NCBI RefSeq assembly: GCF_001653235.2
Contig: NC_035793.1
Span: forward strand, 4,526,001-4,590,000
Direction: 5' to 3'
Length of the DNA: 64,000 nucleotides
Source of the DNA: Pochonia chlamydosporia 170
Taxonomy: Eukaryota; Ascomycota; Sordariomycetes; Hypocreales; Clavicipitaceae
Shown here: piece after piece, positions 32,880 through 44,187 of the stretch
Layout: every line of letters begins with the position of its first letter
How positions within the stretch are numbered: the first letter of the stretch is position 1
The notes under the pieces: generated by a model
What the model was told of the DNA's origin: nothing
Database searches by the model: none
What the model saw: only the letters and a program-made list of their open reading frames with translations
Program-made: the position numbers and the translations under genes

Positions 32880-34466
32880 ATGCTGACCAATTTCCCTGCG
32901 GAGCTGCTTGACGCCATCATTGCGCACCTGCCCGCAGATCGCCACGTCAACTCCCTGGCTCAAACAAGTCGTCACCTTTATTTGGCTGTCAATCCCTCTT
33001 TATATCGTCGAAAGCCTTATGCACTTTCATGGGCTGCTGAAAATGGGCGAATAACAACAGCACAGCTAGCTTTGAATGGCTGTCCAGACCTGGATCTCGA
33101 TGAGGCAGCATCGAATACCGGCGAGAGCATCTTGAGCTTGGCTGCCAAGAATGGACACAAGCACATGGTGGAATGGCTGCTGGCCAAGAATATAATCCAT
33201 GTGAATCACCGCGATGAGGCAACCGGTCGCACGGCTTTGATACATGCCATCGGAGAAGGCCATATAGACATCATCAAAACACTGCTGGCACATCCTTACA
33301 TTGATGTGAATCTCCAGGCCACGGGCTTCCCCTACTCACCTTTTGGATTGGCTGTTGAAATCGGAAACGAGCACGTGGTGAAGCTGCTACTGCAAGTACC
33401 AAACATTGAAGTTGATGTTCGTGACGGCGCTGGAAATACACCACTCATGCATGCTGCTGATGCCGGCGCAGTGTCCATCGTCAAGCTCCTGCTGGACACT
33501 GGAAAAGTGGAAGATGGTTCAGATGACTTTGAAAATATTCCTCCTGCTGCTTGGTTAGCCGCTTTGACCTTTTCACGCTATGGAAAACCGGAACAGCTGG
33601 AAGTGCTGAAACTTCTCCTTGATGATCCTAATGCCAGGCCAGATTACAGAGGCGACAATGGTGACACATTTCTAATTTGGACAGCCAGAACTGGCTTACT
33701 GGACGTCGTCAAGATAATTATCAAGTCTGGAAAGTTCGACATCGGCGCAGCTAACCATGCTGGAGCAACTGCCTTCTCATGCGCAGCTGGCTCCTCGTTG
33801 CAGGTTATGAAGTGTCTCTATCAGACGGGCGAAATAGACATCAACAAGCCAGAAACCGGCTTTAGCCCCATCAGGGTCGCGATTCGGTCAAACTATCGTT
33901 GGTCTGTAGAATGGCTTCTCTCCTTGGACGGCTTGGATGTCGAAGCACGAGACCGCTCCGGGTACACCTTGCTGGAACATGCAGTGTGCAACGATCTTCC
34001 CGACATGGTGGACGCACTATTGACCTCGCCCAAAATTGACCCAAATACAAAAAATAAGCACGGCGAGACGCCGCTACATCGGGCAGCGATTCAAGGCAAC
34101 GACAAGCTGGTCAAAAGGCTTGTGGATTCGCCAAAGGTGGATGTCAATGCTGGCGACAAGCGTGGCCGGACTGCGATCTCCTGGGCCGTGGAGATGGGAT
34201 TCAACGCTGTCACGATGGCCATTCTCACGTCGGGTAGGGCAGACATACTGAAGGCTGATCTGGATGGGGTAACGCCCTTGGCGCTGGCTAAGCGCAACAG
34301 GAGCTCAGTCTGCGTTCAATTGATGTGGAATTCGGGCCTGCTGGATTTCAAGTTGGAGCAAGATGGATCGACTGAAGCGCGGCGGCCGTTGGATCACAGG
34401 GCACAAGAGTATATCGACAAGTATTTGACGGAAGATCGGCTTCAATGGGCGGGGCAGGATGATTGA
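32880..34466 (+). CDS. F-box and ankyrin-repeat protein
   Basis: Single exon, 528 residues. Residues 1-45 match an F-box (FPAELLDAIIAHLPADRHVNSLAQTSRHLY spacing, with the usual hydrophobic and Leu/Pro positions), which binds Skp1 in SCF ubiquitin ligases. From about residue 48 to 500 there are roughly 12 ankyrin repeats, recognisable by recurring G-x-TxLxxAAxxGxxxxVKxLL and DVNxxD patterns, for example TPLMHAADAGAVSIVKLLLD and TPLHRAAIQGNDKLVKRLVD. The likely role (inference) is a substrate adaptor whose ankyrin surface picks the target; no target can be deduced. The C-terminus is short and acidic. Repeats in the middle (about residues 215-240) are irregular, with a longer loop. It converges on the sugar transporter gene. 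Confidence 0.88.
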   Translation: MLTNFPAELLDAIIAHLPADRHVNSLAQTSRHLYLAVNPSLYRRKPYALSWAAENGRITTAQLALNGCPDLDLDEAASNTGESILSLAAKNGHKHMVEWLLAKNIIHVNHRDEATGRTALIHAIGEGHIDIIKTLLAHPYIDVNLQATGFPYSPFGLAVEIGNEHVVKLLLQVPNIEVDVRDGAGNTPLMHAADAGAVSIVKLLLDTGKVEDGSDDFENIPPAAWLAALTFSRYGKPEQLEVLKLLLDDPNARPDYRGDNGDTFLIWTARTGLLDVVKIIIKSGKFDIGAANHAGATAFSCAAGSSLQVMKCLYQTGEIDINKPETGFSPIRVAIRSNYRWSVEWLLSLDGLDVEARDRSGYTLLEHAVCNDLPDMVDALLTSPKIDPNTKNKHGETPLHRAAIQGNDKLVKRLVDSPKVDVNAGDKRGRTAISWAVEMGFNAVTMAILTSGRADILKADLDGVTPLALAKRNRSSVCVQLMWNSGLLDFKLEQDGSTEARRPLDHRAQEYIDKYLTEDRLQWAGQDD

Positions 34467-34839
34467 ACCACGGGATCAAGTTGCTCAAGGCTCCCAGTTG
34501 TTTGAAAGGACGGCCGCGAGCTCGAAAGTGTGACGGCCCGTTTCACCAGGTATCGAAAAGACTAAGTTGGACCGGCAGAGCTGTAGGGCATGATCCGCCA
34601 TTTCCAGCTCTGGTCTTGGGGGACATTTCACCCATGCGGTTTAAGCAATTTATTACTGGTATATTCCATTCTGATAATGCTTCGCAAGAGGTACAAAATG
34701 ATGAAACGCCTACCACTTTATAGCTCTGCAGCCACAGCAATGTGCTCATAAGTCATATAAAGGAACATCGCGGGCAACCCTAAAGAACATCCACCAAAAA
34801 GCTAACCTCCTAGCAAAACACTCCTCCACTCCTAATCAT
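34467..34839. other. Spacer between convergent genes
   Basis: The 3' regions of the F-box/ankyrin gene and the sugar transporter gene. No coding signal or repeat seen. Confidence 0.5.
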
Positions 34840-36803
34840 CTACGACTCATTAAGTTTCTCCGCATGCTTATACAACGGAGGCAAAGGCTCCAACTTCTGC
34901 CGCAACACCCAAACCCGGAAATGCCAAATAGCATTTTTAATCTGATAGCTCATATGCTTCCTCGTCGACACACTAAACACCTGGTCCAATTCTTCGAGTG
35001 TAAGCGCCTTTGTCTCCGGCACAAAGAACAAGATCAAGAACCACAGAATCGCACACCAAGCCGCGTACCACCCAAACGCGCCCTGCGGCGTAAACGCAGC
35101 TTTAAGCTTATCCCACGTAAAAGAAATGAGGAAGTTGAAGCACCACGTCGTCGCCGTCGCCCACGACATACCCACATCTCGGACATGCACGGGGAACGCC
35201 TCCGCCGAATATGTAAACGGCACAGGACCCTCACCCGGCGAGTAGAAGATTTCAAAGAGGTACATCCCCGTGGTGACCATAGCGACACGCGGAATCTTGG
35301 ATGTGATGAAGAAGGACATTCCTGTCCAGAGCAGCGTGAGCGACAAGAAGGGGAACGTGAAGAGGAGGAGGTTGCGGCGGCCCCATCTGTCGATGGTGAA
35401 GAGCGCGGGGATGGCGAAGAAGAAGTTGAGGATGCCGGTGCCCATGGACACGAGGAGCGCGGCGTTGATGTCGAACCCGCTGTCGAGGAAGATGTTTGTG
35501 CTGTAGTAGGCGATAATGTTAACTCCGCAGAATTGTTGTCCAAACATGACGATCCAGCTGGCGAGAGTAGCCCGTCGGTTTCGTGGCACGGTGAAGAGTT
35601 CGACGAATTGGGTGAAGAGGTTTTTGCCCTTGTTTGCTTCACGTTCCAGCTCGACGCCTACGTAGGTGTAGTAGGTGTCTCTTGCGGCTTGGACGTTGGA
35701 GAAGCGAAGTCTTTGGAAGGATCGGAAGGCTTTTTCGACTTTGCCGTGTTTGATGTACCATCTTGACAGGTTAGCGATGAGTTTAAGACAGTGCCGCAAA
35801 TATGGGAGGCTACCTTGGAGATTCGGGACAAAAGTAAACCTGAGCGCAAACAATGAGAGGAAGAACAACTGTGCTTCCAAGCATGAGTCGCCAGCCCAGA
35901 TCTTCACTGATACCGGTTGATGGACCGAACGCAACACCCATAATGTTACCTAACATGATGCCGAAAGCAGTCCACATTTGCCATTCTATCACCACATGTC
36001 AGATTTACCACCACAAGATGAGAGTAAAGAAACTTACGCATAACCAAAGCACCCCGAATAGGCGCGGGCGCACACTCGGCCGCATAAACAGGAACAGTTG
36101 ACGACTTGGGCCCGATTCCAAAACCAAGAACAAACCGCGCAATAAACAAATTCACCCACGTATTCGCCACGCCCTCCCATATAGACGCAACAGCCGCAAT
36201 CAAGCAGGAAACAAAAATAGTGCCCCTCCGCCCGATGAGACGGTTCACCGGCTCCGTGACCCAGCACCCAATTACGGCACAGCAAAGATACGGCGCTCCC
36301 ACGATGAGGCCAGTAATCAGCGGCGCCTGCTGCTCGTCGAAGATGGCGGGCTCCCCGTTCTCCGTCTTGATTCTAAAGTGGCGGAGGTATAGTTCCTGGG
36401 CGCCATTGTTGACTGTCTCGTCCATGCCCTGCACGGCAGCGGCGAGAGAGCACATCACGCAGAGCCAGTACAGAGTGAAGGGCTGACTCCAGCGGTGAGT
36501 GTGCTCTCTGTCCAGGGTGCTTCTGTCGTCGGGACTGAGGTTGGGGAGGTCGTGTACGCTGTTTGGGTTCTGGGCGATGAGGGCGCCGTGGCGGAAGTCG
36601 TCTGTGAAGTCTGTGAGGTTGTGGGTCTTGCAAAAGTCGTCGACGTTGCTCATGAGTTCTTCTTTGGTGAATCGTGCGAGGGGGTTTTCGAAGGCGGTTG
36701 AGAGGTTTTCGATGCCGGCGAAGGAGCTTTTTCGGCGGGCGTGTTCCACGGTTTGGGCGTCGTGGGCGTCGCGGCTTACTTTTTTTTCTGTTTCTGCCTC
36801 CAT
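34840..36803 (-). CDS. MFS sugar transporter
   Basis: Three exons on the minus strand: 36803-36038, 35985-35814 and 35761-34840; both introns are short (52 nt each, GTAAGT and GTAGCC donors). The spliced product is 619 residues with correct phases. Sugar-porter signatures: NRLIGRRGT after the early membrane segments, ARFVLGFGIG, CPESPRW at the end of the sixth helix (spanning the exon 2-3 junction), GQQFCGVNIIAYYS in helix 7, DRWGRRNLL, and PETKALTLEELDQVF after helix 12. The roughly 140-residue hydrophilic N-terminus is long for a hexose transporter and fits a fungal subgroup with an FTKEELMxxVDxF block. Expected at the plasma membrane, importing a sugar or sugar-like compound by proton symport; the substrate is not predictable. 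A TATATATG stretch at 37011-37018 lies about 210 bp before the start. Confidence 0.9.
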
Positions 36804-38438
36804 TTTGGAGTTTTGTGAGGGGAAGTTGGATGAATTACTTTGGGATATGAGTTTGAGAGTGTTGAGTGAATATAAGTTACACCTAGTTGCACAAGGGTTC
36901 ACACTTGGAACCTATTGTGTAAGTTGGGCAAGCAGGAGGCAATGGTGTTTTCAACAGAACTTCACAGGGTCTTTATCAAACGTAGCATTATTCTCATCTG
37001 GAACAACTCCTATATATGTTTCGTAAGTGGCTGTCAGCTGTCATCCCCAGATTCCCTCACATCGTCTGGGGTTGATAACCTGGTTTGACTGGCCATGCAT
37101 GCATCGTGCCGCGTCTCCACCATGACGACGATCATGATGCTCGAGCTGGACCAACATTGCAAAGCAGTACTCGATTAACTAGTTATTGGATGAGCTACTG
37201 TCAGAACTAGCAAAACTAACAGGCAACTCTCAAATGGTGGAGGGTAAGTCAGTTCCATTCATGAGAAACACTGTGCTCTGCTCCTCTCCCTAACTACTAG
37301 CCCGGAAGCGATGCAACTGTCTCAACCCACATCTCGCGTGAGAACGTGGTAGAGCCATGCCTTACATCCAACGGTATTGATTGTCCTCCGTGTCAGTCTG
37401 AATCCACATATACTGTCACCCGCGCACGTCAAAGACCAACTTGTTTAACCGTAATCCGACGCACGCGAGAGCCGCTCAACAAGGCAGGACATGCCGCCCT
37501 AAACAAAGCTTATGACGTCGTACTTCCTGGGGTAATGTGGCGAGATCTTCGATCCAGCTCCCAACGTGCGCCTCATTCGACAAGGCGTAACCACTCATCT
37601 CCACATCCAATCCGTCATGTTCGAACCCAAAGTAACAATATTCCGCTGAGGGACTTATGAACGTTAAAGTGAAGGGTGTCGCGCAAGCCGTTCAAGTCGC
37701 AGGGGTCATGCTGACTCTGTGTGGCTTTTGGTGTTGGTTTCCATCTCAATCCGCGGAGTTGAACGTGGTGATGTAATTGCCGTTTGGTGGCTGGCTTGGC
37801 GCACCGGATAGCCCTGCCTGCCGATTGTGCCGTATTGGCATTGTCTTGGCCTGGGAATAGGCATTATTCCCGGAGACGTTGAAGTTTCGAGATATTTCAA
37901 AGGTAACTACAGTATACAGTTCAATTAGGGCCTTTGGGATATGGGGCTCCGCGACTGAATCCAGGACAAATACTACAGGAATGGGTCGATCAATTTCAGG
38001 AGTCAATTCACTACAAGCAGGTAACCGTTCTTGAATCGCGCGAGCACAAACACTAACCATGTGTGGTGGAGGGAGGTAATAACCGGGATGTGTGGTGAGT
38101 GATGCAGGAATTGCGTCAACGGTTCACTTCGGTCATCCGACCTGCACGACGGGACTCTCTTGGGCTGGGCACCAGAAACAGACGAAGAATATTGCATTGC
38201 TGTTCTACATACAAAGAAAATTGACAAATACATTGTGTGACATCGATTATGGTGTAACGTGCATTCATTTGTCCATGTCTGGCTGGAGTGACGAGTGAGT
38301 GTCTCATCTCATCACTTCAGTTTGCAGCCAGTCCTCGACACCGTCTAATCTGACATGTGTTACCAGAATAGAACAGGAATATCCATCAGCAAGATGTGAT
38401 CAACATCTTTGAGTCTTTGATGTCGGCGCAGCTACTCC
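36804..38438. other. Intergenic region upstream of the sugar transporter
   Basis: Holds the transporter promoter (TATATATG at 37011-37018) and the 3' flank of the next minus-strand gene. One minus-strand frame at 37746-38060 (ATG-initiated, 104 codons) has a plausible amino-acid mix but no domain, signal peptide or splice support. Confidence 0.45.
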
Positions 38439-39296
38439 TCAGCGCCGAAAGAACGATCGCAGCCGCCTACCTTCATTGCCTCTCCGAATCTCTTCAGAAG
38501 AATGCTCGTCTTCGTTCCCAACATATGTATCTTCATCACTCGCCCATTCAGTACTCGATGATCCAGAACTTGACGGTTCACAACGCGCTAATTCAGCACG
38601 CACCCATCTAGAAATCGCCCATCCAGTCCTTGTCTCAAGCATTTGGCGGTCTTTCCCCTTCCCCTCTCCCTCCCCTGTGTCTTCTTCTTCCTCCTCTTCC
38701 TTCTCTTCGTCCTCTTTGCTTTCCTCCTCCTCGTATTCCCCCTCTTCATCACCATCTCTACCTCTCACCCCATTAATCACCCGAAACTCCTCCTCAAGAT
38801 AAGCCTGCACATCCCACGACACAGGAATGACCTGCTCGAGGGGTCCGTCCCAGACATACATCTCAGCTTGCACCACCTCCCCCGTAGGTTCTCTATCATC
38901 GTCCAAAACATGAGCTTGGACCGGTGCAGCCTGGAAGAGCTCGCCCTCGTACCATTCCAGATTTCCTCTCTGCCAGTCGTGCTCCAGCGTGACTAAATAG
39001 CCGGATATGCTGGACCCTGGAACTGCAACCGCGCCAGGAAATCTGCATCCCCGGAGACGGAACCGAGCGTAGTTGTCCACTTTTGCCCATCTTACCAGTG
39101 GTAGTATGGCTGAGACAGCGTCTTCATCGCAGTAGCCTGTCAGGATTTCTGCCAGTGCGTGAAGACTGACGAAGGTGCCGTAGACGAAAATGGGGGTTGG
39201 GGTGGTTGATGAGGTTGCGTTGGAAGTAGAAGCTGCATTGGAAGTAGAGGCTCTTCCTTGTTGGTCCGCCGCACATTTGGCGCATAGGAGAGTCAT
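38439..39296 (-). CDS. AIG2/gamma-glutamylcyclotransferase-like protein with acidic tail
   Basis: Single exon, 285 residues from the ATG at 39294-39296; the frame reaches ten codons further only to a TTG. Residues about 36-170 match the gamma-glutamylcyclotransferase/AIG2 fold: FVYGTF (the YGT/S signature forming the substrate loop), then a segment ARFRLRGCRFPGAVAVPGSSISGYLV, and LEWYEGELF, where the glutamate is in the position of the catalytic Glu. Such proteins act on gamma-glutamyl peptides or related amides; the substrate here is unknown. The C-terminal third contains a nearly uninterrupted Glu/Asp/Lys run (about 185-220), encoded by a CT-rich tract on the plus strand, then an Arg-rich end; this is unusual for the fold and likely disordered. 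A TATATATA stretch at 39473-39480 is a candidate promoter element. Confidence 0.75.
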   Translation of the reverse strand: MTLLCAKCAADQQGRASTSNAASTSNATSSTTPTPIFVYGTFVSLHALAEILTGYCDEDAVSAILPLVRWAKVDNYARFRLRGCRFPGAVAVPGSSISGYLVTLEHDWQRGNLEWYEGELFQAAPVQAHVLDDDREPTGEVVQAEMYVWDGPLEQVIPVSWDVQAYLEEEFRVINGVRGRDGDEEGEYEEEESKEDEEKEEEEEEDTGEGEGKGKDRQMLETRTGWAISRWVRAELARCEPSSSGSSSTEWASDEDTYVGNEDEHSSEEIRRGNEGRRLRSFFRR

Positions 39297-39875
39297 TTTG
39301 GTTGAGTGTCTTGTTCCGTTCTTCAAGTGATTTATCTGGGAATATGGTCGTGAAGTTGTGAATTGTTTGTGATTGAGTCCTTCGCAAGGCGCGAATTGTT
39401 AAGAGAGTAACCCAATTTTTGGAGAGGGCAAAAGGACAGGAGAGTCTGGTCCGTTACCAAGCAAACATCCCGTATATATAGCAGGAATTTCGGACTACTA
39501 AATAAGTTACTTTCTCGATATACGCCTATTATGTTAGTATCTCACGATCCAAAGTTTACAGCACCTAGCGCCATGTACTTGGTTAGAACTTTATATACCA
39601 ACAATACGCTCCGATACGCTATTAGAACCGACTCTAACTCAGTCACCAAACAGTACATCGGCTTGTGAAAGTATCTCCCTCCATATAAAAGTAGGCACTA
39701 CGTTAAAGTATTCTTGTCACGGGAACCTCATCAGGAAGCGAGCAAAGTTTCCAAAAAAGTTCAAATTCGCAATACACTAAATCAACCTACGCTTCCCCCA
39801 AACCTTCCAGCCTCAGCCGGCCGAGCTTAAACTCCAGTGGAGAACTCCACGCAACGACTGAGGCATGCCTACCAT
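39297..39875. other. AT-rich intergenic region with TATA-like element
   Basis: Upstream region of the AIG2-like gene. TATATATA at 39473-39480 sits about 177 bp before its ATG. The rest is AT-rich with no supported gene. Confidence 0.5.
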
Positions 39876-40097
39876 TCACGCACACCCGAGTTCCTCTTTG
39901 AACGCTGCGACGCCCTTGTCCGCAGCTACGTCAAAGTTACCTGGTAGGACGCCCAGACTGAGGACTAAAGCGCGGCGGCCTACTGAGATGGCTGTGTCGA
40001 CGTTGCGAGGGCAGGCTGCTCGTCGTGCGTTTTCGTTGATGGCGGTGCTGGCGCCGTAGGTGGCTAGGGCGGTTAAGAGAATGAGTGAGGTCTTCAT
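39876..40097 (-). CDS. Small predicted secreted protein (73 residues)
   Basis: Single exon beginning at the ATG at 40095-40097. Residues 1-19 form a typical signal peptide (MKTSLILLTALATYGASTA, with Ala-x-Ala before the cleavage point). The mature part is about 54 residues with only two cysteines, one near each end (AACPRN and the final GCA), which could form one disulfide. Codon use is GC-rich at third positions, as in the neighbouring real genes. No domain recognised. A doubled 11-bp GGATCTATTTG unit (40136-40157) lies just upstream. The short length leaves room for a chance ORF; the signal peptide and codon pattern are the support. Confidence 0.5.
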   Translation of the reverse strand: MKTSLILLTALATYGASTAINENARRAACPRNVDTAISVGRRALVLSLGVLPGNFDVAADKGVAAFKEELGCA

Positions 40098-40807
40098 TGT
40101 GAGGTGTTTTCTGAGTGTGTTTGACAGTGAAGTGAGGATCTATTTGGATCTATTTGGCGTAGTGTTTGTGTGGTCATGTTGGGCGGTAGGGAGGTTAATA
40201 TACGTACAGCTACAATTCGATTTCTAATGCAATTGAGCAACTGTGAATTGCACACCCGTTATCTAGTTGGTGTCTTGATCTTTAGAGACATGCATCTAGT
40301 CACGATCTCACAAAGTAAGCGTTGCGATAAGATGTTCCAGTGCTTCATCTTGCGTTGCTTGGGGCATGAGGTCGGGGAGAGACATCTTGTTGGAAGAACT
40401 TCAAACATGAGACACCTTTGGCTCTTACGGCTCATTACTGATACCACGTACTAGTCATACGAGCTCAACCACTAATAGAACTAAGTCACCGGCAGAAGAT
40501 GATGTAATATTGGAGTCGTACGGCAGTGTGATCGAGCTGGTTTGCAGATTTCGCCAAACGCAAACCGAACTGTCATTATTGATCACCATGTAAGTTCCAC
40601 CAGTATCGTAATTACAAATAAATCGCCGGCAATGCGCGATCCAGCAGCATACAACCCACGTCAACAACGCCCAAAGTAGAAGTGGGTGAGGAAAATGACC
40701 ATGACTGATGGGCAAAGGGTCTATTATTTTTGCGTTGATCCACACAGCGCATGCAAGTATCCGCTAAATCATCACATCTATGTCTAAAATGCCTTGCGCT
40801 TCAAACC
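40098..40807. other. Intergenic region
   Basis: Promoter side of the 73-residue secreted protein gene and 3' flank of the cation ATPase gene. Apart from the 22-bp doubled GGATCTATTTG at 40136-40157, nothing was recognised. Confidence 0.5.
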
Positions 40808-43800
40808 TCAAACCTCCCCAGTCCAGTGCGACGTCTCCGTCTTCTGTCTCCTATAATACACCCGCTTAACCCACTTCCAACCCTCATTGCCGCCCATGTA
40901 TATTCCCACGGCGATGAACACCACCGCCCACTCCCAGGAGATTCCCTTGTGCATAAACACCACGTCGTTGATGACGGGGATATACAGCGTGGGGAAGACG
41001 GCGATAAAGACAACCGTAACCGAGAAGAATAGAAACTTGTTGCTCCAGAAGTGTGCGAGCCACGCCTTGAATCCATTGGGCATGTCGAAGAGTGACCGGC
41101 GGAAGTCAATGAGTTCCCAGGCGAAAATGAGGAAGATCCAGGTCATGGTAGTGTAGCTTGTCGCGCGGGCTCGGAAAACGGCTTCGCAAGACGACGAGTA
41201 CGAATTGTTGCAGTCAGCGCCGAGGTTGCCGTCGTTGAAACCATAGATTACGATGGTAAAGGACCCGATCGTGCAGCAGGCCATGAGAGCGCCATAGATG
41301 ACCATGTCGAGCAGAAACTCTGGAGTGAAGACGCCATATTTGAGCTATAACTGGTTAGTTTGAGTCCTTTTGTGACATTCCTCCGTAAACTCACATTTTG
41401 AGGAGCGCGATTCAGAATATCTGGAACCGCACGCTCGAATCCCAATCCAGTTTCACAAAACGCTCCCGTAGCCATGAGCATCCATAGAATCTCAACTGGC
41501 GTCAATAAAAACACAGATACCTTCGAATTGTCTTTGAATGCCAGACCAGTCAGTAACGCAACCACAAAGCCAATATTCGCCGCCAACACGTGCAAAATGA
41601 ATTTCTGGATGTTGTCAAAGATGCGTCTTCCTTCTTCAATTGCATTCAGAATAGACGCAAAATTGTCATCCGTTAGAACGATATCGGCGCTCTCTTTAGC
41701 CACGTCTGATCCCGTACCCATGGCAATGCCAATATCTGCACGCTTTAAACTAGGACTGTCGTTGACACCATCACCAGTCATGGCAACGTAGCGATTTCTT
41801 CTGTGGAGAGCTTCAATCATGCGAACCTTGGTGCTGGGGGCACATCGGGCAACAACAAGTGGCAGCTGCTGCAGACTGTCGATCTGGCTGTCTGACAGGG
41901 CATCAAATTCTTGAGCCGTCATCATGAGAGAGCGAGAAACGTCGGCTGGCAACATGCGAATCTTGTCTTCGGACGGGAGAATATTAACTTCCGTGGCGAT
42001 GGCCCGAGCCGTCTGTGGGTGGTCACCAGTGAGCATATGCACCATGATGCCAGCTCCTTGACATGCCTTGACGCTGGGCAGTGACTCGGGTCGAGGAGGA
42101 TCGTAGATGCCGATAAGACCGCGGAAGATGAGATTTTGTTCGAACTCGCCACGGTCTGGAGAGCTTCCGTGTGCGAATTCAGCTTCGGAGACGTCGCGCT
42201 CATTGCGTTTATGAGCAAGTGCAAGAACTCGAAGACCTTGGCCAGCCAGTGCGACCATGTTGTCCAGGATGTCGGACTTGATGTGTTCAGTGAGCGGTTC
42301 AGTTTTGTCGTTGAACGAAATGCGATCGCAGGTTTCTAGAACTCGCTCAACAGCTCCCTTCGAAGGTTGGTTAGCATGATGTCGGAAATTGGTAAATAGC
42401 TTCTATAGCTTACCTTTGTGAAAACATGTGCCTCTTGTGACTCGCAGTTCCTAAATATGACCGACATCTTTTTTACATCCGAATCAAACGGGAATTCAGC
42501 AACATGCTGCCATGACCGCTTTTCACCTTCAGACAACTGAACACGGTTCCATCCGAACCGGGAAGCAAACACTTCAATAGCAATCTCAGTCGGAGCTCCA
42601 CGCGCTTTCCACTCTTCGGGGCTTTCAGCGGTAGCCTCAAACTTCTCCAGCGTCGCCAGGTTTGCCAGTGACGCAATGGTGAGGTACCACTGAAGTGCCG
42701 GCTTGTTCCCAACATCCTCGCGAGGAGTTACTACTAATGTCGAATTCCGCTTCTCGTCTATTTGTGACACATCTTTGGGCTGCGATGAGCTAAACGCAAC
42801 TTCGCCAGCAGTCGGATTGTAGACTTCGTTGCCGGATTCTACAGAATAGGTGCCGCAACCGGGAATCCAGGCTTTTCGGACAACCATGCGTCCCTGTGTG
42901 ATGGTGCCAGTTTTGTCAGAGCAAATATCTACAATTCTGTTAGTGAACAATTCCAGGACAACTGACACCCTTGGGTTGCTTGGATAACATACTGGTGACG
43001 CCTCCTAAAGCTTCCAGGCTCTGCAGATTGCGAACAATAACGTGTCTCTCCACCATCTTTTTAGTTCCAGCTGCCATCGTAACCGTCAAGACCAAGAGCA
43101 GCGAAACCGGAATAGTTCCTACGGATGTCGTGACCGCATACAAAATGACATCTTTCCTAGTATCAAACTTATTGGCCCCCAAGACAATGATGGCGCATAC
43201 GATGGCAAAGCAAAACAGGGACACGAATAGCTGAGAAAGCTTCTTCTGCAGTGGCGTTCCAACAGTCAGGCCCAGGAATTCTCCTACCCAGTTCTTCAAC
43301 ATCCGCCCAGCTTGCTTGACGTATGCGAAGGCGGATGGTCGCTCATCCTCATCGTCGACGATAATCTTGCCGTCGCTGTTCAAAGCGCTGGCGATTGCAC
43401 CGATTTCGGTAAACATACCCGTCGCAAAAACGATGCCACGGCCACGGCCTTTGGTGATTGTTGTAGAGCTGTAGACAACATTGAGGCGGTCTCCTGGGCC
43501 AGTATCTTCGTCAAAAGTGGATTTAGGGCTTTTGGATATAGGAATTGCTTCTCCAGTGAGGAGTGCCTCGTCTGCTTCCAGGTTCACGGCTTCAATGAGG
43601 CGGATATCTGCTGGGACGGAGTCGCCCGTGTTGAGGTCAACGATATCACCAGGAACTACATCAGCAGTTTGGATGTTGATGGTGTCCCCATCTCTGTAGA
43701 CGTTGCATGTTGGAAATCCGAGAGTTCGAAGAGAGTCGATTGTCTTTTCAGCCTGCAAGGTTTGAAAGAAACCAATAAAGATATTCAATACGATGATGCC

Positions 43801-44187
43801 TCCGAGAATACCACCAGCGATCCAAGCTTGAATGCCAAAGCTAGCAGCCAAAGCAAGGATGAGTACCTAGTGGTCAACACAGTTAGCCATGAAGGTCTAT
43901 GACATAGCCTCAGTTTTTGCAGGTCTCACCAAAGTCATGGCATTGAAAATCTGCTCAATGAAGATTGCCACAGGCTGTACGCCTTTCCTCTCTTTGAGCT
44001 GGTTAGGGCCATAGTCGACTAGCCTCTCGGCAGCGTCGGTGCTTGTCAAGCCGCGTGAAGGATTTGCTTGCAGCTCCTTCACAACATCGTCGCTCGACAA
44101 ACTGTGTGCTGGGCGGCTCAGTGGCTTGTTACACTGGCCCGAAACGTGCCCTGCCAGAGCTTGCTGCTGAGCCGTCATTGCGCCCAT
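40808..44187 (-). CDS. P-type cation ATPase, fungal ENA (type IID) family
   Basis: Five exons: 44187-43930, 43866-42993, 42928-42414, 42357-41395 and 41344-40808; introns are 50-65 nt. The spliced protein has 1048 residues with all phases consistent. P-type signatures: LLTGEAIPISK (actuator domain), ICSDKTGT with the phosphorylated aspartate at D382, TGDHPQTARAIA, and MTGDGVNDSPSLKRADIGIAMG (hinge, about residues 742-762). Membrane segments precede and follow these in the usual 4+6 arrangement. SLEALGGV before the DKTG motif and the N-terminal actuator lacking long extensions fit ENA/exitus-natru ATPases, which export sodium or potassium at high salt or pH. The helix-4 motif here is SVGTIPVSLLLVL, so ion preference cannot be assigned safely. 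Expected at the plasma membrane or endomembranes. Confidence 0.88.

Noticed and set aside
34864..35766. 300-codon plus-strand ORF
   Set aside because: Antisense shadow of the sugar transporter, whose exons have clear family signatures; Arg/Glu-rich composition is typical of such shadows.
37746..38060. 104-codon minus-strand ORF with an ATG
   Set aside because: Amino-acid mix is plausible but there is no domain, signal peptide, membrane segment or splice evidence.
43312..43902. 196-codon plus-strand ORF
   Set aside because: Antisense to exon 2 of the cation ATPase.
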